Shown: positions 1-7,967 of the stretch, in pieces
Layout: the number at the start of each line of letters is the position of its first letter
How positions within the stretch are numbered: position 1 is the first letter of the stretch
Origin: Halopenitus persicus
GTDB lineage: Archaea; Halobacteriota; Halobacteria; Halobacteriales; Haloferacaceae
Assembly (NCBI RefSeq): GCF_002355635.1
Contig: NZ_AP017558.1
Coordinates: forward strand, 372,001 to 436,000
DNA: 64,000 bases
Direction of reading: 5' to 3'
Program-made: the position numbers and the translations under genes
The notes under the pieces: generated by a model
Databases searched by the model: none
What the model saw: only the letters and a program-made list of their open reading frames with translations
What the model was told of the DNA's origin: nothing

Positions 1-166
1 CGACGCCGTCTCGACGCTCGAGGATGCCGGATCGATCGAGTACGCACGCGGGAAGGCCGAGGAGCTCACCGAGCGGTCGAAACGGCACCTCGAGGTGCTG
101 CCGGACAACGAGGCCCGTGAGACGCTCGCCGAGCTGGCCGATTACCTGATCACGCGCGGGTACTGA
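1..166 (+). CDS. polyprenyl (geranylgeranyl/geranylfarnesyl) diphosphate synthase, C-terminal fragment
   Basis: The reading frame is open from base 2 to a TGA at 164-166, giving the last 54 residues of a protein that begins outside the window. The tail (gly-ser-ile-x-tyr-ala-arg, a helix rich in Ala/Glu, then ...LADYLITRGY) resembles the C-terminal helices of haloarchaeal IdsA-type isoprenyl diphosphate synthases, which make the C20/C25 chains of archaeal membrane lipids. The catalytic Asp-rich motifs lie upstream of the window, so the assignment rests on tail similarity alone. Confidence 0.6.
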   Translation, partial: DAVSTLEDAGSIEYARGKAEELTERSKRHLEVLPDNEARETLAELADYLITRGY

Positions 167-213
167 CGCGGCGGCCGACGCCCACGCGTCCGTCGTTCCT
201 ATGTGCGTCCGCG

Positions 214-681
214 TTATGCGCGTTCGTCCGCGACGTCCGCGAGGATCGCCTCGGCGTGGTCCTCGGGGTCGACGCCCTCGTAGGCGAGGACGATCTCGCC
301 CGCCGCATCGACGACGTAGGTGTTCCGGAAGACGCCGTCGACGACGTTGCCGAACACGTTCTTCTCGCCGTAGGAGTCGTAGGCGCCGGCCACCGATCCA
401 TCCGTATCCGACAGGAGGTGAAACGGCAGATCGTACTTGTCGGCGAAGTCCGCGAGGTCGTCGACCGGGTCGTCGCTGATCCCGACGACCGCGACGTCAG
501 CCGCGGCGAACCGGTCCCACGCGTCGCGGAACCCGCAGGCCTCGGTCGTACACCCCGGGGTGTCCGCCCGGGGATAAAAATAGACGACGGTGTAGTCGGC
601 GTCGATCGACTCGAGCGAGACCGTTTCGCCGTGCTGGTTCGGCAGCGAGAACGACGGGGCGTCGGTGCCGGGATCGAGCAT
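214..681 (-). CDS. bcp: peroxiredoxin, Bcp/PrxQ type
   Basis: A 155-residue thioredoxin-fold peroxidase that reduces hydrogen peroxide and organic hydroperoxides in the cytoplasm. The peroxidatic cysteine is Cys44 in TPGCTTEACGF. A second cysteine, Cys49, sits five residues later, the spacing of the alpha-type Bcp enzymes that form an intramolecular disulfide. Length is normal for the family. It is convergent with the upstream isoprenoid gene and follows gins on the same strand after about 70 bp that contain a T5 tract, so it is probably a separate transcript. Confidence 0.93.
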   Translation of the reverse strand: MLDPGTDAPSFSLPNQHGETVSLESIDADYTVVYFYPRADTPGCTTEACGFRDAWDRFAAADVAVVGISDDPVDDLADFADKYDLPFHLLSDTDGSVAGAYDSYGEKNVFGNVVDGVFRNTYVVDAAGEIVLAYEGVDPEDHAEAILADVADERA

Positions 682-749
682 ACCCGCTCTCGCCGGCCGG
701 CGACAAAAAGTCCGCCGGTCGGGGTTCGACGGAGCCGGTTGGGTGGACG

Positions 750-1805
750 CTATTCGATCCGTTCGGCCGCGTCACGCTTCAGCAGCGGGTCGGCGTTGGC
801 GGCCGGCAGCGTCACCACGTCCTCGCTCTCGAGGTCGTACTCCCGTTCGTCGACCCCGAGGATCTCCCCGACGTCCCGGGTGATACGAACGACGGTGCGG
901 TCGAGATCGACCCCGTCGTGGCTGCGATCGTCCACGGCAGTCTCGTCGTGGCTGCGGCCCTCCGAAGCACCGTCCCCGCGACCCTTCGCGGCGCCGTCGC
1001 CGACGGCGTCGACGGCGTCGTCGGTGCCGGTCTCGGTGCGGCCCTCGGTCGTACGGTCCCCGGTGCCGTGACCGGCTTCCGTCACGGGATCGGTCTGGAC
1101 GCTCGCGGCGGTCGACGTGGTCGAATCGACGCCCATCGCCTCGGCGAGCGCTCCGCCGTCGTCCGTACCGGGGGCGGACTCGACGGCGGTTTCGGTCGCG
1201 TGGTCGGTCGTCTCGACGTCCGCGTCGCCGTTCGCCGGCGCCGGTGGATCCTCCGGCGGGACCGGGCGGTCGGCGTCCTCTTCCCGTTCCGTTCCGGGTC
1301 GGGTCGCGGACGCGTCGGCGTCCGCCGTGACATCGGCGTCCGCCGGAACGTCGGCGGTGGCGGCCGACGCGGCGTTCGTCAGTTCCGACGCGCTCGGCGC
1401 CGCCTCGGTGACGGTCTCCGCGCCCGTGAGGACGTCGAGCACCGAGGACTTGTTGGCCTCGATGCGGGTCACCAGGTCCTCGAACAGCTCGCGCTCCTGG
1501 GTCGTCATCCCCTCGCGCTCGACCGGCATATCGGCCGCGGCGAAGGAGGCGAGCTTGACGACCTTTCCGACCCGGCGCTCGTACAGTGCCTCGGCGACCT
1601 CCTCGGCCGTCTCGACCTCGTCGGACATCCGGCGCACGTCGTCGTCCGAGAAGGGGTTCTCCACGCGCTCGGCCCGCCGATCGCGCGCGGCGCGGAGGTC
1701 GGCGATGTAGGACGCCACGTCCTCGTAGAACGCGTCGCGGAGATGCTGCAGGCTGTCCTTTCGGCGTTCCTTGGCCTGCACCGATCTGAGCTCGTCCAGA
1801 TTCAT
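750..1805 (-). CDS. GINS complex subunit (Gins51-like), replisome
   Basis: A 351-residue protein directly downstream of priS, the usual haloarchaeal place for the single GINS gene. GINS bridges the MCM helicase with primase and RecJ-like Cdc45 at the replication fork. The N-terminal 130 residues are helical and charged (MNLDELRSVQAKERRKDSL onwards) and match the GINS A domain. Residues about 140-300 are a long low-complexity acidic linker rich in Asp, Thr, Ala and Glu. The last 50 residues (TVVRITRDVGEILGVDERE...) form a small beta-rich B domain. The linker makes it longer than methanogen homologues of about 200 residues. Confidence 0.85.
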   Translation of the reverse strand: MNLDELRSVQAKERRKDSLQHLRDAFYEDVASYIADLRAARDRRAERVENPFSDDDVRRMSDEVETAEEVAEALYERRVGKVVKLASFAAADMPVEREGMTTQERELFEDLVTRIEANKSSVLDVLTGAETVTEAAPSASELTNAASAATADVPADADVTADADASATRPGTEREEDADRPVPPEDPPAPANGDADVETTDHATETAVESAPGTDDGGALAEAMGVDSTTSTAASVQTDPVTEAGHGTGDRTTEGRTETGTDDAVDAVGDGAAKGRGDGASEGRSHDETAVDDRSHDGVDLDRTVVRITRDVGEILGVDEREYDLESEDVVTLPAANADPLLKRDAAERIE

Positions 1806-1888
1806 CGTGTATGCGGGTTCATCGTGGATGCGTGTCGTCAGGGGGACGAAGGTACTCGTCCAGCAGCGACGTCACGGTCCGCTCGAGA

Positions 1889-3052
1889 TCATCGTTCCGG
1901 GGCCTTGCTGGCGTCGCCGCGCGCCATCAGGAACACGCCGACGCACTCGGGGACCGTGTTCGTTCCCGGCTCCACCATTACGGCCTCACCGTTTAACTCT
2001 ACCGTCGTCGGCTCCGGGCTGGTGATCTCGATCGTGCGGTCGGTGAACCGGTCCGGGACGGCATCGACCAGCGGATCGAAGGCGTCGAGGTCCGCTCGCG
2101 GGATCCGACACACCTCGAGCCCGCTGCCGCCGTGAAGCGTTCCCGGAACGCGGATGAGTCGGTGCGTGTCCGTCGTCACCGGCTCGTCGACCGGGGCCGT
2201 CCGTTCGGCGGTCACCCGTGCACACAGCGCCGACACGAGCCGGCGAACGCCGGGGCCGCCCGCCTCCAGATTCCCCTCCCGAACCGCGTCGGGGTTCCGG
2301 TGAAACGCGCCGAGGATCGTCTTCGCCCGTCCCTCGCCGATGCCGTCGAGCTCCTGGAGCCGATCCAGCGCGGCGTCCTCGTCCATCCCCCGGAGGTCGT
2401 CCGCGTACTCCAGGAGTGCCTCGTGGACGCGCCGTCCCCAGCCGCCCTCGGTCCGGAGGACGCGCTTGGTCGTCCCCCGCTCCTGCTCGGTTCGGATCAG
2501 CCCGTCGACGTCGAGGTCGATCGCGCGGATGTAGTCGACGATCTCGCGTCGTGCCTCGCTGTCCAGTTCGAGGACGGCCTCATCGCGGACGTGGACGTGA
2601 TAGCCGCGACCGCCGGAGAAGACGATCTGGAGGTCCTCGAACCCGAAGTCGTCCTCGAGGAACGTGAGCAGCCGCTCGAGCGCGTCCTTGCAGGCCGCCA
2701 GCATCTCGGCGTACGTCGCCGATTCGGGGTCGATCGACGGCAGGTGGTCGGCGTCGAGATCGAAGACCAGATCCGCCCGGCGCCAGCCCTTGCTTCCCAT
2801 CGTCGAGGCGCCCGGATCGTCGTAGCGCGCCGCGGAGAAGTAGGCGTGTCTCGGCGCCGTCTCCCGGAAGAACGCCTCGAGGTTCCCCAGGTCCAGCAGC
2901 GACTGGTGGCGCACCATCGTCGTGCCGCTTCCCGGCGTCCACGGGATGTGGCCCCACTCGCGCTCGTTCGCTCCGGGAGGCGGCGACAACGACGTGTCAC
3001 GATAGTAGTCGCCGAACCGGCCGCGGAGGTACTCGCGCGTGCGGTCGTCCAT
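1889..3052 (-). CDS. priS: DNA primase small (catalytic) subunit PriS
   Basis: A 387-residue archaeo-eukaryotic primase catalytic subunit, which synthesises RNA/DNA primers with PriL. The metal-binding Asp pair is in FDLDAD (Asp98 and Asp100). The nucleotide-binding motif SGGRGYHVH is at residues 146-154, and the late RVPGTLHGGSGL motif is also present. A helix-hairpin-helix-like segment (LDGIGEGRAKTILGAF) around residues 225-240 matches haloarchaeal versions. Gins51 follows 83 bp downstream on the same strand, so the pair is probably one replication operon. Confidence 0.96.
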   Translation of the reverse strand: MDDRTREYLRGRFGDYYRDTSLSPPPGANEREWGHIPWTPGSGTTMVRHQSLLDLGNLEAFFRETAPRHAYFSAARYDDPGASTMGSKGWRRADLVFDLDADHLPSIDPESATYAEMLAACKDALERLLTFLEDDFGFEDLQIVFSGGRGYHVHVRDEAVLELDSEARREIVDYIRAIDLDVDGLIRTEQERGTTKRVLRTEGGWGRRVHEALLEYADDLRGMDEDAALDRLQELDGIGEGRAKTILGAFHRNPDAVREGNLEAGGPGVRRLVSALCARVTAERTAPVDEPVTTDTHRLIRVPGTLHGGSGLEVCRIPRADLDAFDPLVDAVPDRFTDRTIEITSPEPTTVELNGEAVMVEPGTNTVPECVGVFLMARGDASKAPER

Positions 3053-3133
3053 CGCTCTCGGTCGGTAACACCGGTCGGCGTAAAGTCGTTCCGTTCGCCG
3101 GACCTATGTCGCTTGCCGACGGAGCGATCCCGT

Positions 3134-3280
3134 ATGCGCGAGGAAGACGAGATCCGCGAGCAGTACGAGTTCCTGACGGAGCACCTCGAGGACGAGGAGA
3201 TGCGTCACGAGGGCGTCAAGGAGATGTTCACCTACTACAAACGGGCGCTCGGGTGGGTCCTCGAGGAAGAACACATCTAA
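3134..3280 (+). CDS. small conserved haloarchaeal protein, 48 aa
   Basis: A 48-residue acidic protein that starts MREEDEIREQYEFLTEHL and is predicted almost wholly helical, ending in an aromatic-rich part (MFTYYKRALGWVLEEEHI). It is divergent from priS with an 81 bp gap. Codon use is typical of the window (strong G/C third positions), which supports real coding despite the size. I recognise it only as a mini-protein of the kind kept in haloarchaea. Function is unknown. Confidence 0.65.
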   Translation: MREEDEIREQYEFLTEHLEDEEMRHEGVKEMFTYYKRALGWVLEEEHI

Positions 3281-3322
3281 CTCGGACGGCCGACCAGCGA
3301 CGTTCCCGTCCTGCCGGCGAGG

Positions 3323-3604
3323 TCACTCGATCGACAGCGACGTCTCCGTTCCGTCCGCGTCCGCGCCGACGTCCCACTCGATCTCGAACTCGACGCTCCG
3401 CTCCTCGGTCCCGCTCCCGGTTTCGCGTTCGACCTGCACCCCGAAGGTCGCCCGCGGCGGCACCGACAGCGACACGGACTCCTCGCCGGCGGCGAGCGTG
3501 ACCGGCTCGCCGGCCTCGAGCTTGTCGGCGACCGTCCTGAGGGACGTCGCGATCGATTCACGCGATTCGACGGATTCCGTCGCGAAGATCGTCTCTTCGG
3601 GCAT
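3323..3604 (-). CDS. amphi-Trp domain-containing protein
   Basis: A 93-residue protein with a helix (ESRESIATSLRTVADKLEAG) followed by beta strands alternating hydrophobic and charged residues and ending EFEIEWDV. This is the signature of the amphi-Trp domain, a small haloarchaeal and bacterial domain of unknown role. A strong TATA box lies 27 nt upstream, so the mRNA is probably leaderless. It is convergent with the 48-residue gene and divergent from the PadR gene. Confidence 0.8.
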   Translation of the reverse strand: MPEETIFATESVESRESIATSLRTVADKLEAGEPVTLAAGEESVSLSVPPRATFGVQVERETGSGTEERSVEFEIEWDVGADADGTETSLSIE

Positions 3605-3625
3605 ACCACGTCTCCGGCGGCGGCA

Positions 3626-3636
3626 CTATAAAAAGT
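3626..3636 (-). promoter_or_regulatory. TATA box of the amphi-Trp gene
   Basis: On the minus strand the box reads CTTTTTATAG and is centred 27 nt before the ATG at 3604, the standard spacing for a leaderless haloarchaeal transcript. Confidence 0.7.
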
Positions 3637-3805
3637 AGCACCGTCTTCCGCCGCCACCATCGGAACGACCGCGGTCGCAGTTCGTGCCGTTCGAGTGTCA
3701 TTATATATGTCTTCTGACGACCGGAGTAGTCACGAAGCTGGTGTTTCGGACATCATCCAAACGCCGATTTACTGGGATTCTCTCCGGATATCGATCGCCG
3801 ATCCG

Positions 3806-3834
3806 ATATATTTATCAGATATAAAGATATAATG
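3806..3834 (+). promoter_or_regulatory. AT-rich promoter and possible autoregulatory operator of the PadR gene
   Basis: This is an unusually AT-rich stretch in a GC-rich window, with overlapping TATA-like elements (TATATTTATC and ATATAAAGATATAA). The second is centred about 27 nt before the ATG at 3852. A short inverted repeat TATC-A-GATA is embedded at its core. PadR proteins often bind AT-rich palindromes over their own promoters, so this is a plausible operator, but that is inference. Confidence 0.5.
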
Positions 3835-3851
3835 TTAAACCGAATTCATAG

Positions 3852-4127
3852 ATGTACGATCTGACAGGATTCCAGCGGGACCTGCTGTACGTGATCGCTG
3901 GGCTCGACGAGCCGCACGGACTCGCGATCAAGGAGGAGCTCGAGGACTACTACGAGAAGGAGATCCACCACGGCCGTCTCTACCCGAACCTCGATACGCT
4001 CGTCGAGAAGGGACTCGTCGAGAAGGGCCAACGCGATCGCCGAACGAACTACTACACGCTCACGCGCCGCGGCCAGCGGGAGATCGACGCCCGTCAGGAG
4101 TGGGAAGCACAGTACGTCGAGGTCTAA
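3852..4127 (+). CDS. PadR family transcriptional regulator
   Basis: A 91-residue winged-helix DNA-binding protein that is only the PadR N-terminal domain, without the C-terminal dimerisation domain. The family signature is clear: a first helix FQRDLLYVIAGL, then GLAIKEELEDYY, then HGRLYPNLDTLVEKGLV (recognition helix) and the wing TNYYTLTRRG. It is divergent from the amphi-Trp gene. A T5 tract about 80 bp downstream (4210-4214) may terminate it. The ligand and targets cannot be read from the sequence. Confidence 0.9.
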   Translation: MYDLTGFQRDLLYVIAGLDEPHGLAIKEELEDYYEKEIHHGRLYPNLDTLVEKGLVEKGQRDRRTNYYTLTRRGQREIDARQEWEAQYVEV

Positions 4128-4253
4128 CGGCGGATTCGCGGGGCGAACCCCGACCGGCCTATTCGACCCGATCGTCCGGCGCGTTCGCCCAGTCAAGCGT
4201 GACACTCGTTTTTATAGGCAGCACCATCCGCGAGGCGACGTCATCGAAGACGG

Positions 4254-4574
4254 TCACATTCGATAGCGACGCTCGTCGTCCCGCTGGGGATATTGGGACT
4301 CGCCGGTCATCTCGTCGACCGACATCCCCATCAGATACTCGTCGTAGGAGACGTCGTATCCGTTCCGCAGCTGGAAGTCGAGGTCGCCGGTGTCGACCGT
4401 CGTGCGGAACAGCGCGTGGATCCCTCGCCGGACCAGCTCGTCGGCGTCGGCGCCGGTCGCCGCGAGCAACATCGCCAGTTCGGTCCGCGTCTCCCGGTCG
4501 AGCTCGACGTCGATCGACTCGCCGAGTTCGCCGTACGTCTCCTCGACGTCGGTCGTCAGGTCCTCGAGCGTCAT
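4254..4574 (-). CDS. conserved haloarchaeal protein of unknown function, 106 aa
   Basis: An acidic 106-residue protein starting MTLEDLTTDVEETYGELGES. I chose this ATG because the longer frame adds a low-complexity stretch with no domain character. The middle (RTELAMLLAATGADADELVRRGIHALFR) looks like a small helical bundle, and the end is DDERRYRM. It is divergent from mutY. I do not recognise a named family. Conserved haloarchaeal origin is inferred from composition and context. Confidence 0.6.
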   Translation of the reverse strand: MTLEDLTTDVEETYGELGESIDVELDRETRTELAMLLAATGADADELVRRGIHALFRTTVDTGDLDFQLRNGYDVSYDEYLMGMSVDEMTGESQYPQRDDERRYRM

Positions 4575-4664
4575 GGCTTTCCGCAGCGCCCCGGCTCCGA
4601 AACCGCTTTCGGATCGGGGCGGATCGCACGCGTCGGCGTCGCCCGGCGACGGTCGATCGACCAG

Positions 4665-4675
4665 CATTCATAAGC
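4665..4675 (+). promoter_or_regulatory. TATA-like box of mutY
   Basis: The sequence CATTCATAAG is centred about 27 nt before the ATG at 4698. This spacing supports that ATG over the upstream GTG at 4680. Confidence 0.5.
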
Positions 4676-4697
4676 ACCCGTGGACACAACGGCGCGT

Positions 4698-5675
4698 ATG
4701 ACGAGTTCCGGGGACGACGCCATGACGGCCGGCCGTTCCGGCGGGGTCGAGGATCACACGCTCCCGGCTGACGTCGATCTTCCCGCGAACCTCGAGGACG
4801 TTCGGTCGGCGCTCATCGAGTGGTACGAGGCCGACCATCGCGAGTTTCCGTGGCGGAAGACCGAGGACCCCTACGCGATCCTCGTCTCGGAGGTGATGAG
4901 CCAGCAGACCCAGCTCGACCGGGTCCGACCGGCCTTCGAGGCGTTCCTCGAGGAGTGGCCGACGGCCGCCGATCTGGCCGCGGCCGACAGAAGCGACGTG
5001 GTTGGGTTCTGGTCGAGCCACTCGCTCGGCTACAACAACCGCGCGAAATACCTCCACGAGGCCGCACGGCAGGTTCGCGAGGAGTACGACGGTGAGTTCC
5101 CACGGACGCCGCAGGAGCTCCAGGAGCTGATGGGCGTGGGTCCCTACACCGCCAACGCGGTCGCCTCCTTCGCGTTCAACGCCGGCGACGCCGTCGTCGA
5201 TACGAACGTGGAACGCGTGCTGTACCGCGCCTTCGACGTTCCCGATTCGGACGACGCGTTCGAGGACGTCGCTTCGGCGCTGTTGCCCGAGGGACGCTCC
5301 CGGGTGTGGAACAACGCGATGATGGAGCTCGGCGGGGTGGCTTGCGGGACGACGCCGCGGTGTGACGAGGCGGGCTGTCCGTGGCGGGAGTGGTGCAGCG
5401 CCTACGAGACCGGCGACTTCACGGCACCCGACGTCCCGACGCAGCCGAGTTTCGAAGGAAGTCGTCGCCAGTTCCGGGGCCGGATCGTCCGACTGCTCGG
5501 CGACCACGAGGAGATGGAGCTGGATGCGCTCGGCCATCGGATCCGGGTCGACTACACGCCCGATGGCGAGCACGGACGTGACTGGCTCCGCGGCCTCCTG
5601 GCGGATCTGTCCGACGACGGGATCGTCGAGGTTCGTGAGCGTGCGGAGCGGACCCTCGTTCGACTCCGGGAGTGA
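4698..5675 (+). CDS. mutY: A/G-specific adenine DNA glycosylase MutY
   Basis: A 325-residue HhH-GPD superfamily glycosylase that removes adenine mispaired with 8-oxoguanine. The adenine-pocket glutamate is Glu65 in SEVMSQQTQ, the hairpin is LMGVGPYTANAV (144-155), and the catalytic aspartate is Asp168 in VVDTNVERV. Four cluster cysteines lie at 216, 222, 227 and 233. Their spacing (5, 4, 5) differs from the E. coli MutY 6, 2, 5 pattern. The C-terminal 90 residues replace the NUDIX-like domain with a shorter segment. A SprT-like gene follows after 3 bp and is probably co-transcribed. Confidence 0.93.
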   Translation: MTSSGDDAMTAGRSGGVEDHTLPADVDLPANLEDVRSALIEWYEADHREFPWRKTEDPYAILVSEVMSQQTQLDRVRPAFEAFLEEWPTAADLAAADRSDVVGFWSSHSLGYNNRAKYLHEAARQVREEYDGEFPRTPQELQELMGVGPYTANAVASFAFNAGDAVVDTNVERVLYRAFDVPDSDDAFEDVASALLPEGRSRVWNNAMMELGGVACGTTPRCDEAGCPWREWCSAYETGDFTAPDVPTQPSFEGSRRQFRGRIVRLLGDHEEMELDALGHRIRVDYTPDGEHGRDWLRGLLADLSDDGIVEVRERAERTLVRLRE

Positions 5676-5678
5676 GGA

Positions 5679-6368
5679 ATGGCGCGAACGTCGGACTCGA
5701 GCGGAGACGACGATGCCGAGGACGGAACCGACGGCAACACCCGAGTCGAGGGTGACGGCAACATCCGAGTCGGGAGTGACGGCAACGCCGGGACCGGAAC
5801 TCACGACGGGAGCGAGGGGAGCGACCGAGACGGTCCTCGGGTGGCCGTCGAGACGTACCGGGTCGGGACGGACGCGACGCCGGCGGAGTTTCTCGCGGCC
5901 GCACGTGTCTACGCGCGAGCCGTGGTCGAGACGCACGCGCTGACCGTCTCCGTGAGCGCCCTCGAGTGGGAAGTCAGTCGACGCGCGAAACGGCGCGCCG
6001 GGGCGGTACGCCATCGAGACGGCGATCCGAAGGCGGTCGTCCTCGCCTGGTTGCAGTTCCGCAACCGCGGCTGGCGGGCGACGGCGGCGACCATCCGACA
6101 CGAACTCATCCACGTCCATCTGCTGAACGAACGCGACGACCCGAGCCACGGATCGGCCTTTCAGCGCCTGGCGGGGACGCTCGCGACGCACGTTCGCTGC
6201 GACAGGTTCGTCGACCCGACGTGGTGGGTCCGCTGTACCGATTGCGGCGCGGAGCTCGCCCGCTATCGACGATCGAAGCTGGTCAGGGAACCCGATCGCT
6301 ACCGATGCGGGGAGTGTGGCGGCCGGTACCGGGTCGTTCGAGCGGACGACGCCGACACGGACGGGTGA
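5679..6368 (+). CDS. SprT-like zinc metalloprotease domain protein
   Basis: A 229-residue protein whose first 50 residues are an acidic Gly/Asp tail with a short tandem repeat, followed by a SprT-like domain. The zinc motif is HELIHVH (His141, Glu142, His145) with a third ligand candidate at His157 in DDPSHGSAF. A zinc ribbon (Cys186/Cys189 and Cys210/Cys213) closes the protein. The eukaryotic relative Spartan cleaves DNA-protein crosslinks, so coupling with mutY 3 bp upstream fits a DNA-repair role. That role is inferred, not shown. Confidence 0.85.
   Translation: MARTSDSSGDDDAEDGTDGNTRVEGDGNIRVGSDGNAGTGTHDGSEGSDRDGPRVAVETYRVGTDATPAEFLAAARVYARAVVETHALTVSVSALEWEVSRRAKRRAGAVRHRDGDPKAVVLAWLQFRNRGWRATAATIRHELIHVHLLNERDDPSHGSAFQRLAGTLATHVRCDRFVDPTWWVRCTDCGAELARYRRSKLVREPDRYRCGECGGRYRVVRADDADTDG
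5730..5795 (+). repeat. 24-bp tandem array inside the SprT-like gene (about 2.7 copies)
   Basis: Units start at 5730, 5754 and 5778, each opening with GACGGCAAC and encoding DGN followed by five variable residues. The unit length is a multiple of three, so the frame is kept. It lies in the disordered N-terminal tail, outside the catalytic domain. Confidence 0.8.
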
Positions 6369-6695
6369 TCGGGAGTCGATGGCGATCCACCGCGTCCGCG
6401 ACGGGCGAGTACCGGGCGGGTACCGGACAGCAGCGGTACCGGTCGACGCGTGGCGTCGATGAGGAATGGCGAGCAGTCGGCGCGAAACCGGGTCGGTGGG
6501 ATCGGGAGGTCCTCTCGCGACGGAGCGCCGAACACCCGCGCTCGACCGTCGCGAGCAGCGGTCAGGTCACGGGGTCGCTGCGTCGGCATCCGGGATAAAC
6601 GTCCGGTCGGATCGCCGGCGTATCCGAGGCACCGATCGGTTCGGAGACGGTCCGCCGGCCCCCGAATTTTTGTGTGCTCCGACCAGGGGAACGGT
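6369..6695. other. intergenic stretch without a recognisable gene
   Basis: These 327 bp separate the SprT-like gene and the FMN reductase. Frames on both strands lack domain character and codon bias. The only feature I see is an AATTTTTG tract at 6665-6672, about 27 nt before the next ATG, which may act as TATA element of the reductase gene or as T-tract terminator of the upstream operon. Confidence 0.5.
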
Positions 6696-7268
6696 ATGAA
6701 CGATCCACACGTGGTCGGCATCGTGGGAAGCCTTCGATCGCGGAGTCGAACCCGCATCGCGGTTCGGGTCGCTCTCGAAGGGTCCAGTACGGCCGGTGCG
6801 ACGACGGAACTGCTCGACCTCCGCGAGTACGACCTTCCGCCGTTGAATCCCGACCTCGACGACCAGGGCGACGGCGCCGCGTTCCGCGCCGCCATCCGTG
6901 ATGCCGATGCGGTCATCCTGGGGACGCCGATGTACCACGGCTCCTGTTCGGGCGTGCTGAAGAACGCCCTCGACCACTGCGGGTTCGAGGAGTTCGAGGG
7001 AGTCACCGTCGGATTGGTGGCCGTCGCCGGCGGCTCGTTCCCGATCACGGCGCTCGACCATCTGCGGTCGGTCTGCCGCGCACTCAACGCGTGGGTGCTC
7101 CCGTATCAGGCCGCCGTCCCGCGGGGCAACTCCGCAATCGACGACGGGGAGTTCACCGATCGTGACCTCCGCGATCGCGTCGCGACGCTCGGGGACCGGG
7201 TCGTCGCCTACCGGTCGATCGAGCCGGAGCCGTCGACCTTCGAGAGCGACCAGAACAAGGGCGCGTGA
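6696..7268 (+). CDS. NADPH-dependent FMN reductase family protein
   Basis: A 190-residue flavodoxin-like oxidoreductase. The phosphate-binding loop is GIVGSLRSRSRTR (residues 8-20), the beta-strand 3 motif is VILGTPMYHGSCSGVLKNALD, and the flavin-edge loop is VAVAGGSFP. Members reduce FMN, quinones, azo compounds or metals with NAD(P)H in the cytoplasm. The ATG at 6696 is the first start with domain character and fits the promoter-like tract 27 nt upstream. The substrate is not predictable. Confidence 0.87.
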   Translation: MNDPHVVGIVGSLRSRSRTRIAVRVALEGSSTAGATTELLDLREYDLPPLNPDLDDQGDGAAFRAAIRDADAVILGTPMYHGSCSGVLKNALDHCGFEEFEGVTVGLVAVAGGSFPITALDHLRSVCRALNAWVLPYQAAVPRGNSAIDDGEFTDRDLRDRVATLGDRVVAYRSIEPEPSTFESDQNKGA

Positions 7269-7358
7269 GCGGCTCGACCCGGGAACGGGGGGCGCCAAGA
7301 ACCGGCAAAACGTGCAAACAGTTATCACTCCGTGTTCAGTATGTTGTGATGAACTCCC

Positions 7359-7922
7359 ATGGCACTCTACGATCGGATCCTGGTCCCGACCGACGGATCG
7401 CCGGAAGGGGACCGGGCCGTCGAGCACGCGCTTCAGTTGGCGACGATCCACGGCGCCAGCGTCCATACGCTGTACGTGATCAACGTCTCGAGTTACGCCG
7501 GGCTTCCGATGGAGTCGTCCTGGGAGGGCGTCGACGAACTGTTGCGGTCCGACGCCGAGTCGGCGGTCGAGGAGGTCCGATCGATAGCGGCCGACTACGA
7601 CGTGCCCGTCGAGACGGCGATCGTCGAGGGATCGCCGAGCCGGGAGATCATCGATTACGCCGAGGGGGAGGGTTGTGACGTCATCGTGATGGGAACCCAC
7701 GGGCGCGGCGGGATCGACCGGCTGCTGCTGGGAAGCGTCGCCGAAAAGGTCGTCCGGGGCTCGTCGGTACCGGTGCTCACGGTGCGTCTCGGCGAGACGG
7801 GAGGGTCGGAGGCGGCCGACGCAGCCGGCACGACGGGTGCAGCCGAGTCGCCCGAGACGACCGACGCGGACGCGAACTCTGCCGACGGTCCGTCCGGCTC
7901 GGAGGCCTCGGGAAGCGGCTGA
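7359..7922 (+). CDS. universal stress protein, UspA family
   Basis: A 187-residue protein: one Usp domain (1-145) plus an acidic Ala/Thr/Asp tail (146-187). The N-terminal strand ILVPTDGSPEGDRA and the ATP-binding signature GTHGRGG followed by LLLGSVAEKVV (112-133) are intact, so it belongs to the ATP-binding Usp class. TATA-like sequence (CAGTTATCAC, 7319-7328) precedes it by about 35 nt. It is convergent with birA, with only 45 bp between the stops. Confidence 0.92.
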   Translation: MALYDRILVPTDGSPEGDRAVEHALQLATIHGASVHTLYVINVSSYAGLPMESSWEGVDELLRSDAESAVEEVRSIAADYDVPVETAIVEGSPSREIIDYAEGEGCDVIVMGTHGRGGIDRLLLGSVAEKVVRGSSVPVLTVRLGETGGSEAADAAGTTGAAESPETTDADANSADGPSGSEASGSG

Positions 7923-7967
7923 ACCCGACCACGCCGAGGGTGGGGACGACCCCCGACACCCGACCGG

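Noticed and set aside
3707-3832. 41-residue open frame (ATG to TAA) upstream of the PadR gene
   Set aside because: Codon use (ATA, TCT, AGT) is foreign to the window, the ATG overlaps a TATA element, and the frame runs over the PadR promoter. More likely chance in AT-rich DNA.
4205-4216. TATA-like CGTTTTTATAGG read as a plus-strand promoter
   Set aside because: No gene follows in that direction; more likely the T-tract end of the PadR transcript.
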